Shown: positions 24,955-37,102 of the stretch, in pieces
Layout of the letters: each line of letters begins with the position of its first letter
How positions within the stretch are numbered: the first letter of the stretch is position 1
Assembly: GCF_900109665.1 (NCBI RefSeq)
Contig: NZ_FOAO01000008.1
Span: forward strand, 1-64,000
Reading direction: 5' to 3'
Length of the DNA: 64,000 bases
From: Blastococcus sp. DSM 46786
GTDB lineage: Bacteria; Actinomycetota; Actinomycetes; Mycobacteriales; Geodermatophilaceae
Notes under the pieces: generated by a model
Seen by the model: the letters and a program-made list of their open reading frames with translations, nothing else
Database searches by the model: none
Told to the model about the DNA's origin: nothing
Position numbers and translations under genes: made by a program

Positions 24955-26213
24955 GTCCGCTGGGACCCGGGTGCGGCGCCGTTGGAGCTGCCGTGCTGCC
25001 CGTTGTCCCCGTGACCCGGCTGACCGGGGCCCTGCGGACCCGCGCCGTAGTGCGGGCCACCCGGCGCCTGCGGGCCGTTCTGCCCCCACGGGCCGCCCTG
25101 CGGCGGACCGTAGAACGGGCCGACCTGACCGGGCGGCACCGAGGGCCCGCCCGGGACGCCGGGGCCGCCGCCGGAGGCACCCTGCCGGGGCGCGACCTGC
25201 GGCAGCGGGACGGTCTGCACGATGCGCTTGACGATGTGGTCGGCCGGCACGCCGTCGGCGAGCGCGTCGTAGGACAGCACCAGCCGGTGGCGCAGCACGT
25301 CGGCGGTGACGTCGAGGACGTCCTGCGGGAGCACGTAGTCGCGCCCGCGCACCAGCGCCAGGGCGCGGCCGGCGGCGATCAGCCCGAGCGAGGCCCGGGG
25401 GCTCGCGCCGTAGGCCACCCACGTGGCGACGTCCTCCATGCCATGCTCGCGCGGCGACCGGGTGGCCACGACGAGCCGGACGACGTAGTCGACGAGGGCG
25501 TGGTGCACGAACACCTGCGAGGCCGTGCGCTGCAGCCGGCGCAACTCGTCCGGGCCGAGCACCGTCTCGGCCACGGGGGGCTGCGAGCCCATCCGGTAGA
25601 TGATCTCGCGCTCCTCCTCGGCGCTGGGGTAGTCGACCAGCACCTTCATGAGGAAGCGGTCGCGCTGGGCCTCGGGGAGCGGGTAGACGCCCTCGTTCTC
25701 GATCGGGTTCTGCGTCGCCAGCACGAGGAACGGGTCGGGCAGCGGGTGGGTGACGCCGCCGATGGAGACCTGCCGCTCGGCCATGACCTCCAGCAGCGCC
25801 GACTGCACCTTGGCCGGGGCCCGGTTGATCTCGTCGGTGAGGAGGAAGTTGGCGAAGACCGGGCCCAGCTCGGTGTCGAACGCGTCCTGGCCGGCCTTGT
25901 AGATGCGGGTGCCGATGATGTCGGCCGGCACCAGGTCGGGGGTGAACTGCAGCCGGGAGAACGTGCCGCCCACGACGGTCGCCAGCGTCTCGACGGCGAG
26001 GGTCTTGGCGACGCCGGGCACACCCTCGAGCAGGACGTGCCCCCGGGCGAGCAGCGCGACGAGCATCCGCTCGACCAGGCGGTCCTGGCCGACGATGACG
26101 TGCTTGATCTCGAAGAGCACCCGTTCCAGGCGGGCGGCGTCGACCGAGGGGGGCACGGGTGCCTGCGGGTGGGCGGGCACGCTCTCGGTCGGTGTGCTGG
26201 CAGCGCTGGACAC
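24951..26213 (-). CDS. MoxR-family AAA+ ATPase
   Basis: 420 residues. Walker A GVPGVAKT, Walker B LLTDEINRAP, sensor 1 LATQNP and the ESTPLPEAQ-like VYPLPEAQRDRF mark an AAA_3 ATPase; the lid follows to about residue 345. The last ~75 residues are almost entirely Gly/Pro/Gln repeats (such as GPFYGPPQGGPWGQNGP), an unusual disordered tail. The GTG at 26213 has AGGGAG upstream. It heads the MoxR-DUF58-VWA operon. MoxR ATPases act as chaperones for maturing protein complexes, probably with its VWA partner. Confidence 0.93.
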   Translation of the reverse strand: MSSAASTPTESVPAHPQAPVPPSVDAARLERVLFEIKHVIVGQDRLVERMLVALLARGHVLLEGVPGVAKTLAVETLATVVGGTFSRLQFTPDLVPADIIGTRIYKAGQDAFDTELGPVFANFLLTDEINRAPAKVQSALLEVMAERQVSIGGVTHPLPDPFLVLATQNPIENEGVYPLPEAQRDRFLMKVLVDYPSAEEEREIIYRMGSQPPVAETVLGPDELRRLQRTASQVFVHHALVDYVVRLVVATRSPREHGMEDVATWVAYGASPRASLGLIAAGRALALVRGRDYVLPQDVLDVTADVLRHRLVLSYDALADGVPADHIVKRIVQTVPLPQVAPRQGASGGGPGVPGGPSVPPGQVGPFYGPPQGGPWGQNGPQAPGGPHYGAGPQGPGQPGHGDNGQHGSSNGAAPGSQRT

Positions 26214-26491
26214 GTGGCTCCCTGGTCGTGCCGGGCCGCGACCACCCGGCTCGGGCAGGCCGTCGACGGGGCGGTGTCGTGCCGGCCCCGGCCCAGTGTC
26301 CTACACCCGAGGCGTGTGCCGCCGCGCCGTCGCCACCGACCCGCGCGCGCCTTCGCGGAACGACCTGGGAGGGAGGAGGATTTCCCTGCCCACGGCAGGC
26401 CGGGGCTGCTAGCGTGTGCGGTGCGTCGGGCAGCTCCCCCCGTGGCTGCCCGACGCCTCACGTCCGGCCTCGTCCCGGCGACGGATCCGGC

Positions 26492-27850
26492 TCAGCGAGC
26501 GCTCGGCCGTACCGCGCCGAAGTAGGTGCTGCTCGAGGTGCGCGCCGGGGCCACGGTCACGTGCTTGCCGCGGTCCGGCGCCTCGATCACCTGACCGCCG
26601 CCGATGTAGAGCGCCACGTGCGTGATGGACATGTAGTCGCTCCGGGTGCCGCCCCAGAAGAGCAGGTCGCCGGGCTGCAGGTCGGCGGTCGCCACCTGCT
26701 TGTCCCGGTTGAGCCACCACTGGTCCCGGCTGGTCCCGCCGATGGCGATCCCGGCACGGGCGTAGGCGTACTGGGTGAGGCCCGAGCAGTCGAACCCGAA
26801 GAGCTGGCTGTCCGGCGGGATCCCGTTGCTGGGGCCGTTGCTGCCGCCGCCGCCCCACGAGTACGGGACGCCGAGCTGCGACCGCGCCGCCGCGATGGCC
26901 GTCTCGGCCGCCGATGCCGACGGCGCGCCGGCCGTGCCCCCGGAGGGACGCTCGGGCGTCGGGGTGATCGGGACGGGGGCAGGCACGGGGGCGGGCGCGG
27001 GCCTGGTCGGGGTGCGCTGCGGCGCCGGCGCGGCGGCCTGCCGGGCGGCCGCCTCCCGCGCGGCCGACCGGGCGCCCTCCAGCCCCTGCAGCACCTGCTG
27101 CGCCTGCTGGAGCTCGGCCTGGAGACCGTCCTCCTGGGCATCGAGCGCGTCCGCCTGCCGGCGCGCTTCCACCTCCTGGGTCTGCGCATCCGCCAGCAGG
27201 TCGGCCGCCTGCTGCTGCACGGCGGCGGCCTGCTCGGTCGCCTGCTGGGCGGCCTGCTCCGCCGTCGCGGCCTGCACCTGCAGGACGGTGAGCTCGGCGA
27301 CGACCTCGGTGCGGTTGGTCCCAGCGGCCTCCAGCAGGGCCGCGCGCTCGATCAGCTCCGCCGGGCCGGCAGCGCTGAGCAGCGCGGTCATGCCCGGAGC
27401 GGTGGAACCCTGCATGTAGCTGGCCCGCGCGAAGGAGGCGACGTCGTCGCGCCCCTCCTGGAGGTCGGCGGCCGCCTGGGCCGCCGCGGCGGCCGCGGCG
27501 TCGGCGGCGGCGCGGGCGGCGTCGTAGGCCGCCTGCTTGTCCTCGTAGTCCTGCAGCGCGATGAGCGCCGCCTGGTGCAGGGCCTCGGTGTTCGCCCGCG
27601 CCCGCGCCAGCTGCGCGCTGATCTCCCCGACGCGCTCGGCGGCGTCTGCCCTCGCCTGCTGCGCGGTACCGAGCTCGGCGTCGCTGGGGTTCCGCGGCGC
27701 CGCGCCGGCCGCCGACGGGGTGAGGCCGATCGCCACCGCGGCGACGAGGACCGCCACGACCGCCCGCAGCGCCGCCCGGCCGCGCCCGACCACCCCGGCG
27801 GGGGACCGGGTACCGCCCCGCACCGCGCACGTCCGCGCTCCGCTGCCCAC
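26492..27850 (-). CDS. Secreted NlpC/P60 peptidoglycan hydrolase (RipA-like)
   Basis: 452 residues. A signal peptide (ALRAVVAVLVAAVAIGL, cleavage near AGA-AP) is followed by a long alanine/glutamine-rich coiled coil (about 55-285), a proline-rich linker, and a C-terminal NlpC/P60 domain with the catalytic Cys in FGFDCSGLTQYAY and His in SITHVALYIGG. It should cut D-Glu-meso-DAP stem peptides during division. The coiled coil resembles the autoinhibitory N-terminus of mycobacterial RipA. The GTG at 27850 is preferred because GAAGAGGCAG precedes it; a GTG at 27880 adds ten residues. It lies 278 bases upstream of MoxR, as ripA/ripB do in mycobacteria (recalled). Confidence 0.9.
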   Translation of the reverse strand: MGSGARTCAVRGGTRSPAGVVGRGRAALRAVVAVLVAAVAIGLTPSAAGAAPRNPSDAELGTAQQARADAAERVGEISAQLARARANTEALHQAALIALQDYEDKQAAYDAARAAADAAAAAAAQAAADLQEGRDDVASFARASYMQGSTAPGMTALLSAAGPAELIERAALLEAAGTNRTEVVAELTVLQVQAATAEQAAQQATEQAAAVQQQAADLLADAQTQEVEARRQADALDAQEDGLQAELQQAQQVLQGLEGARSAAREAAARQAAAPAPQRTPTRPAPAPVPAPVPITPTPERPSGGTAGAPSASAAETAIAAARSQLGVPYSWGGGGSNGPSNGIPPDSQLFGFDCSGLTQYAYARAGIAIGGTSRDQWWLNRDKQVATADLQPGDLLFWGGTRSDYMSITHVALYIGGGQVIEAPDRGKHVTVAPARTSSSTYFGAVRPSAR

Positions 27851-27938
27851 CGCTGCCTCTTCCCGACGTCCGACGGGCACCCGGACGGGTGACCCGTCGG
27901 GGGCATCGGCGAGAGCCGGCGAACCGTTGAGGAGGCCT

Positions 27939-27953
27939 CACCCCGAAGGGGTG
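27939..27953. repeat. Small hairpin upstream of the NlpC/P60 gene
   Basis: CACCCC (27939-27944) and GGGGTG (27948-27953) form a 6-bp stem with a 3-base loop about 90 bases before the NlpC/P60 start. It could lie in that gene's leader or promoter; no further support. Confidence 0.3.
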
Positions 27954-28004
27954 GATCGCCCGGGTGGATGACGGCGGCTCTCCGCGCGCGCCGTCCTCGC
28001 GTGC

Positions 28005-28044
28005 GGGCCGCCGTCCTCACGCTGGAGCACGAGGACGGCGGCCC
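28005..28044. terminator. 14-bp hairpin between NlpC/P60 and the methyltransferase remnant
   Basis: GGGCCGCCGTCCTC (28005-28018) is perfectly complementary to GAGGACGGCGGCCC (28031-28044), with a 12-base loop. It starts 46 bases past the stop of the broken methyltransferase frame on the minus strand and may be that gene's old terminator. It also insulates the NlpC/P60 promoter. Confidence 0.55.
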
Positions 28045-28089
28045 GCCGGTGCGGTCGGCGCGGCGGACGAGGGCCGTCGCTCCGGGACG

Positions 28090-28272
28090 TCAGCGGCGGT
28101 GCCAGCGGCCCAGTTCGAGGACGGTGCCGCCGGGGACCTCGCCGCCGAGGCGCCGCAGGATCGCCGCCTCGCCCCGGCGCTGCACGAACGCCCGCGGCCG
28201 GGAGTCGACCCACAGCCGGGTCGCGTCGACGTGGGTCGGCGGGACGGAGGTCGTGTCGCGCTCGGTGCGGTT
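28090..28272 (-). pseudogene. Remnant of a class I SAM-dependent methyltransferase (N-terminal part)
   Basis: A minus-strand frame reads LWVDSRPRAFVQRRGEAAIL, then RRLGGEVPGGTVLELG, the usual lead-in and first half of methyltransferase motif I (VLELGCGxG). It then breaks into RWHRR and a stop at 28090. The rest of the SAM-binding fold is missing, and I see no start codon close to the expected N-terminus. About 60 codons survive. It is divergent from the SDR gene at 28304. The break right after VLELG suggests an internal deletion. Confidence 0.55.
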
Positions 28273-28303
28273 GTGCCCGGCGTCGCCTGGGCAGAACCGG
28301 GCG

Positions 28304-29149
28304 GTGCCCGACCTCCAGGATCGCGTCGTCCTCGTCACCGGCGGGAGCACCGGCATCGGTCGCGCCGTCGTCCACCGCCTGGCCGCCGACCGTGCGCGGG
28401 TGGTGGCCTGCGCCCGCGACCAGGGGCGGCTGACCGAGGCGCTGGCCGGCGTCGACGGCGCGACCGGGGTGCGGGCCGACGTCTCCTCACCCACCGACCG
28501 GGTGGCGCTCGTCGAGCGGGTGGTCGCCGAGCACGGGCGCCTGGACGCGGTGGTCCTCAACGCGGCGATCGGCTACGCCGGGCTCGTCGAGGACACGCCG
28601 CAGGAGGCCGTCGAGACGATGATCGCCACCAACCTGACCGGGGTCGTCGACCTCGCCCGCCTGGCCCTCCCCCACCTGCTGGCCGCGGCCGCCGAGCGAG
28701 GGCGGGCCGACGTCCTCGTCACCGCCTCCTCCGCCGCGCTGGCACAGGTGCCGCCGCTGACCGTCTACTCCGCGACCAAGGCCGGCGCGCACGGCTTCGT
28801 CAAGGGGCTCCGACGGGAGGTCACCGCCCGCGGCGTCCGGGTGCACTCGATCACCCCCGGGCCGGTGTCGACCGAGTGGCTGGTGCGTGGCCGGGGTGCG
28901 GCGCCGGTCTCCGACGAGGACGCCGAGGGGCGGCTCTCCCCCGGCATCCGCCCGGAGCGGGTGGCCGAGCAGGTCGCGCGCAGCCTCGGCTCCTACTGGT
29001 CCCGCACGGTCGCCGTACCGCGGTGGATGGGCCTCGCGCGGCTCGGCGAGGTCCCGCCCGTCGACCGGCTCCTCGACATGACCCTCTCCCGGCAGGTGCA
29101 CCGCATCCGGCGGATCACCGACCGGCTGGTGGCCGAGCGCGACGGTTGA
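28304..29149 (+). CDS. Short-chain dehydrogenase/reductase (SDR)
   Basis: 281 residues. VVLVTGGSTGIGRAVVHRLAA (cofactor loop), VVLNAAIGYAG, the catalytic Ser in VTASSAAL and Tyr-x3-Lys in VYSATKAGAHGFV are intact. The C-terminal ~80 residues, including RTVAVPRWMGLARLGEVPP, resemble SDRs that act on hydrophobic substrates. The GTG at 28304 begins PDLQDRVVLVTGG; longer upstream frames overlap the methyltransferase remnant. It converges with the acyl-CoA synthetase gene (30 bases between stops, no terminator seen). Substrate unknown. Confidence 0.85.
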   Translation: MPDLQDRVVLVTGGSTGIGRAVVHRLAADRARVVACARDQGRLTEALAGVDGATGVRADVSSPTDRVALVERVVAEHGRLDAVVLNAAIGYAGLVEDTPQEAVETMIATNLTGVVDLARLALPHLLAAAAERGRADVLVTASSAALAQVPPLTVYSATKAGAHGFVKGLRREVTARGVRVHSITPGPVSTEWLVRGRGAAPVSDEDAEGRLSPGIRPERVAEQVARSLGSYWSRTVAVPRWMGLARLGEVPPVDRLLDMTLSRQVHRIRRITDRLVAERDG

Positions 29150-29179
29150 GACCCCGCGCTCGGCCCGGTGGGGGCGCCC

Positions 29180-30715
<1,536 letters not shown>

Positions 30716-30917
30716 GCCGGCTCCCGGGCTGCTGGGCCGGTGCGGGCCGGCCGTGGACGTGGTCCCCGTCACGCTATCGGTCGTCGGGGACGGCGACGAG
30801 CCGCGCGGCGCGTGCGGCACCGCCGTCCTCCCGCTGGGATCGGGGAACCTGATCGTGGAGGGTCCTCCCTCGGCGCGGACGGTGAGCGAGGACGCGCCAC
30901 GGCGAGGGAGGACGGGG

Positions 30918-31676
30918 TCAGCCCGCGGCGACCAGCCGCGGCAGCGCCGGCCCGATCGGCTCGCGCACGACGAGATCGGCGACGTCGTCGTACGGCGTCG
31001 GCTCGGCGTTGACCACCACCACGCGGGCCCCGTGGCGGACGGCGACGTCGACCAGCCCCGCCGCCGGGTGGACCTGGAGCGACGTGCCCACCGCGAGCAG
31101 CACGTCGCAGTCGCGCGCGGCTGCGCCGGCGGCGTCGATCACGTCGGGGTCCAGCAGCTGCCCGAAGCTGATCGTCGCCGACTTGAGGATGCCGCCGCAG
31201 GCGCGGCAGGGCGGGTCCGGCTCACCCGCGGCCACCCGGTCCAGCGCCTCCTGCATCGTCGTCCGGGCGCGGCAGCCCAGGCACTCGACCTCGTGCACGG
31301 TGCCGTGGATCTCCACGACCTGCGCGGGGTCCGACCCCGCCGCCTGGTGCAGCCCGTCGACGTTCTGGGTCACCAGCGCGCGCAGCCGGCCCTGCCGCTC
31401 CAGGTCGACCAGCGCGGCGTGCCCGGCGTTGGGGCGCACGTCCATGGCGCCCATGTCCCGGCGCATCAGCCAGGCCCGGCGCCGGATGTCCGGGTCGGCG
31501 ACGTAGTAGGACAGCGTCACGAGCTTCTCGGCGTCCGGGTCACGGGTCCAGACGCCGTTCGGTCCGCGGTAGTCGGGGATGCCGCTGTCGGTGGAGATGC
31601 CCGCACCGCTGAGCACGGTGACGCGGCGTGCGGCGGTCAGCCAGCCGGGCAGCGGGTCGGGGACGGTGCCGGTCAC
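30918..31676 (-). CDS. Sir2-family NAD-dependent protein deacylase
   Basis: 252 residues. Sirtuin motifs: VLSGAGISTDSGIPDYRG, VTQNVDGLHQAAGS, the catalytic His in VVEIHGTVH, zinc ligands CLGC and CRACG, and LLAVGTSLQVHPAAGLV. It removes acyl groups from lysines using NAD and may well act on AMP-forming acyl-CoA synthetases, one of which lies immediately downstream (known for sirtuins with acetyl-CoA synthetase; inferred here). The GTG at 31676 overlaps the stop of the PAP2-like gene by four bases (GTGA), fixing the start. Confidence 0.92.
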   Translation of the reverse strand: MTGTVPDPLPGWLTAARRVTVLSGAGISTDSGIPDYRGPNGVWTRDPDAEKLVTLSYYVADPDIRRRAWLMRRDMGAMDVRPNAGHAALVDLERQGRLRALVTQNVDGLHQAAGSDPAQVVEIHGTVHEVECLGCRARTTMQEALDRVAAGEPDPPCRACGGILKSATISFGQLLDPDVIDAAGAAARDCDVLLAVGTSLQVHPAAGLVDVAVRHGARVVVVNAEPTPYDDVADLVVREPIGPALPRLVAAG

Positions 31677-32659
31677 ACCCGCCACGGTAGGGGCCGGGCG
31701 GCCGCGCGGCGGGCCCCGGCCCGGGTCAGGCGCCCGGCCGGCGGCGCGAGCAGGACGACGGCGCACGCGTACGCGGCACCCAGCAGCGTGTCGACGACGT
31801 AGTGCTCCCCGGACCAGACCAGGACCACCGGCATGAGCACGGCGTAGGCGACCAGCCCGGCCCGCTGCCAGCCGTACCGGGCCAGCGGCAGCAGCACGAT
31901 GCACATGAGGACGGCGAAGGCGGTGTGCAGCGAGGGGACGGCGGCGACGAGGTTCACCTGCCCCTGCCCGGTCTCGAGCAGCACCCCCGCGCGCGGCAGC
32001 CCCAGAACCTCCCACCCGGCGTTGCTGATCCGCGCGACCGGCTCGATCACGCCCTGCTTGGCGGCCAGCCACGGCGGCGCGGCCGGGTAGAGCACGTAGG
32101 TGACCAGCCCGGCGAGGGAGAGCGCCACCACCAGGCGGGCGCAGCGGGCCCAGCGGGCGCGGTCGCGCAGCCACAGCACCGCGAGCACCACGGGGGTGAG
32201 CACGAAGTGGCTGCTGTAGACCAGCGTCGCCACGGCCTTCCACCAGTCGGCCCGCACGTGCTCCTGCAGCCACACCGTGGGCAGCACCCCCCCGGTGAGC
32301 CAGCGGTCGGCGTCGGCCACCTCGCGCACGTGCACCGGCATGCCCAGGCCGTCGGCCAGCCCCCGGGTGGCGTCGTAGGCCAGCAGCACCGCCACCAGCG
32401 GCAGCCAGTCCACGAGCAGGCGCACGAGGCGCCGCCAGCCGTGCGTGACCGAGGTGACGGCCAGCCCCGCGAGCACCCAGCCGAGCAGGACCACGCGGTC
32501 GGTCGGCAGGCCGCGCGCCGCGCAGGTGAGCACGAAGGCGACGAGGACTCCGGCCCAGAGCACTGCCGCGACGGCGCGGCCCCGGGCGCCGGCTGCGGTG
32601 TCCCGGAGGACGGGCGGGGCCGCCGCCGGGGCGGGTGCCGATGGGTCGACCGCGGTCAT
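31673..32659 (-). CDS. PAP2-superfamily integral membrane protein (Aur1/Ipt1-like)
   Basis: 328 residues with about six membrane segments. The phosphatase/transferase motifs of the PAP2_3 group are AAVPSLHTAFAVLM (His) and VWSGEHYVVDTLLG (Glu-His and Asp); an early Arg/Lys block and a periplasmic HVREVADADRWLTG loop fit the same group. Relatives move a phospho-head group between lipids or dephosphorylate them at the membrane. The ATG at 32659 gives a proline-rich cytoplasmic tail; its RBS is weak. It is co-transcribed with the sirtuin gene. Confidence 0.83.
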   Translation of the reverse strand: MTAVDPSAPAPAAAPPVLRDTAAGARGRAVAAVLWAGVLVAFVLTCAARGLPTDRVVLLGWVLAGLAVTSVTHGWRRLVRLLVDWLPLVAVLLAYDATRGLADGLGMPVHVREVADADRWLTGGVLPTVWLQEHVRADWWKAVATLVYSSHFVLTPVVLAVLWLRDRARWARCARLVVALSLAGLVTYVLYPAAPPWLAAKQGVIEPVARISNAGWEVLGLPRAGVLLETGQGQVNLVAAVPSLHTAFAVLMCIVLLPLARYGWQRAGLVAYAVLMPVVLVWSGEHYVVDTLLGAAYACAVVLLAPPAGRLTRAGARRAAARPLPWRV

Positions 32660-32792
32660 GGCGCGGGACCGTAACCGCGCGCCGGCGCACGGGACGGACC
32701 CGCGTGCCCGGCACGCCGTCCCGGGGCGAGCGGTGGGGCTGCTGCGGCGGCGCGGACGGGAGGGACGGTCGGACTCCGCGCCTTGCGCCGTC

Positions 32793-32808
32793 GGTGACAC
32801 AGGTCACC
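32793..32808. promoter_or_regulatory. Inverted repeat in the aconitase promoter region
   Basis: GGTGAC-4 bases-GTCACC is a perfect 16-bp dyad about 104 bases before the acnA start, in the 252-base gap divergent from the PAP2 gene. The size fits a dimeric repressor such as a TetR-type protein. In mycobacteria a TetR gene adjoins acn (recalled); none lies next to acnA here. Confidence 0.4.
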
Positions 32809-32911
32809 GGGTGAGGGAAGGGTCGCCTGACTCGGTGCTCCCGGCCGCGGGCTGGGATGATGGGGGGTGGTCAACGACGCGTGATGAACCACGAGGGGTA
32901 GGCGCAGAGAA

Positions 32912-35779
<2,868 letters not shown>

Positions 35780-35792
35780 TGCACCTGGTCCT

Positions 35793-35851
35793 GGGCGGTC
35801 GCGGACCCTTGCTCCCCGGCGCGAGCCGGAAGCGGGGGTCCGCGACCGCCC
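35793..35851 (+). terminator. acnA terminator (16-bp stem)
   Basis: GGGCGGTCGCGGACCC (35793-35808) and GGGTCCGCGACCGCCC (35836-35851) pair perfectly; within the loop CCGGC-GCGA-GCCGG forms a second hairpin. It begins 13 bases after the acnA stop and ends 16 bases before the next start. Confidence 0.75.
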
Positions 35852-35867
35852 GGGCCCTCCACGCCCG

Positions 35868-36587
35868 GTGACCGCTCCCCCGGCGCCGGTGCTGGTCGCC
35901 TGCGCCCACGGCACCCGCAACCCCACCGGCCGGCGGCTGGTCGCCGAGCTGGCGCTGGCCGCCCGCACGCTGCGCCCCGGCCTGGTCACCGCCGCAGCGT
36001 TCGTCGACGTCCAGCCGCCGACGGTCGTCGACGTCGTCGCCGGCCTGTCCGCCGAGGGCCGGCCGGCCGTCGTCGTCCCGCTGCTGCTGTCCGGCGGGTA
36101 CCACGTGCACGTCGACATCGCCGGGGCCGTTGCCGCGCACGAGTCCGCGGTCGCGGCCCGCCCGCTCGGGCCCGACCCCCGGCTGGCCGAGGTGCTGCAC
36201 GCCCGGCTGGTCGAGTCCGGCGCTGATCCGGCCGACCCCTCCACCGCCGTCGTGCTGGCCGCCGCCGGGTCCAGCGACCCGCGCTCGGTGGCCGACGTCG
36301 ACCGGACGGCCGCCCTGCTGCAGAAGTCCTGGGCGGGGCCGGTGACCACGGGCTACGGCTCGGCCGCGCAGCCGCCGGTGCCCGACGCCGTCGCCGCCGC
36401 GCGCGGGCGGGGCGTCCGGCGCGTGGTGATCGCGTCCTACCTGCTCGCCCCGGGGCACTTCCACGACAAGCTCGCCGGAGCGGGGGCCGACGTCGTCACC
36501 GCACCGCTGCTGCCCGACGACCGGATCGCCGCCGTCCTGCTCGACCGCTACGACGCGGTCCTCGGTGCAGAGCAGTCGGGCCGATAA
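35868..36587 (+). CDS. Sirohydrochlorin chelatase-like protein (CbiX/SirB family)
   Basis: 239 residues. The chelatase repeat is seen twice: VLVACAHGTRNPTGRRLVAE with the metal-binding His and, in the second half, VLAAAGSSDPRSVADVD. VPLLLSGGYHVHVDI carries the second metal His, and the matching C-terminal element is ASYLLAPGHFHDKLAG. The family inserts Fe2+ or Co2+ into sirohydrochlorin for sirohaem or cobalamin. The GTG at 35868 lies right after the acnA terminator and has no clear Shine-Dalgarno sequence. No other sirohaem genes are nearby. Confidence 0.85.
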   Translation: MTAPPAPVLVACAHGTRNPTGRRLVAELALAARTLRPGLVTAAAFVDVQPPTVVDVVAGLSAEGRPAVVVPLLLSGGYHVHVDIAGAVAAHESAVAARPLGPDPRLAEVLHARLVESGADPADPSTAVVLAAAGSSDPRSVADVDRTAALLQKSWAGPVTTGYGSAAQPPVPDAVAAARGRGVRRVVIASYLLAPGHFHDKLAGAGADVVTAPLLPDDRIAAVLLDRYDAVLGAEQSGR

Positions 36588-36597
36588 CGTCACGGCG

Positions 36598-36762
36598 GTG
36601 ATGTCGCTGATCGGGCTCGCCACCTACCTCGCCCTCGTGGCCCTCTTCCTCTACGCCCTCTACCGGGTGGTGAACCGGGCGGTGCTGCACGCGCTCCGCA
36701 CCCACTCCGCCGAGGTGCGCGCCGCCGCAGCGCCCGAGGGCTCCTCCCACCCGGGTCGCTGA
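36598..36762 (+). CDS. Small single-helix membrane protein
   Basis: 54 residues. One hydrophobic segment (LIGLATYLALVALFLYALYRV) is followed by a basic, alanine-rich tail. A TAACGT box, overlapping the stop of the chelatase gene, ends 7 bases before the GTG at 36598, fitting a leaderless mRNA; the ATG at 36601 is an equal alternative. No family recognised. Short length makes this tentative. Confidence 0.5.
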   Translation: MMSLIGLATYLALVALFLYALYRVVNRAVLHALRTHSAEVRAAAAPEGSSHPGR

Positions 36763-36784
36763 ACCGGGGGCCGCGCCGCCCGGC

Positions 36785-37063
36785 TCAGGCCTGCCAGCCG
36801 AGCAGCCAGCCGCCGACGGCGACGGTGAGGACGAGGACGGCGGCCGCGAGCACCGGGACCATCGGCGTCCACCACGAACGGGCGAGCGCGAGCCGGACCA
36901 GCCACGCCGCCAGCACCAGCCAGAGCACCCACAGCGGGAGCAGCGCGTACAGCGGCACGGCCAGCCCGCTCACCAGGTAGAAGTAGCCGACGACCAGGTG
37001 CGCGGCGCCCGCCACCCCGGCGAGCAGCAGCGCACCCAGGTCGCGGGCGGTCCCGGTGGACAT
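36785..37063 (-). CDS. Hypothetical small membrane protein
   Basis: 92 residues with three hydrophobic segments: LGALLLAGVAGAAHLVVGYFY, then LYALLPLWVLWLVLAAWLV and MVPVLAAAVLVLTVAVGG. No conserved motif recognised. A CATACT box ends 6 bases before the ATG at 37063, suggesting a leaderless mRNA. It lies 39 bases downstream of fahA on the same strand and may be read through from the homogentisate operon. Confidence 0.7.
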   Translation of the reverse strand: MSTGTARDLGALLLAGVAGAAHLVVGYFYLVSGLAVPLYALLPLWVLWLVLAAWLVRLALARSWWTPMVPVLAAAVLVLTVAVGGWLLGWQA

Positions 37064-37102
37064 GGCAGGAGTATGGCCCCGCCGGCGGCGCAGCCGGTCG
37101 GG

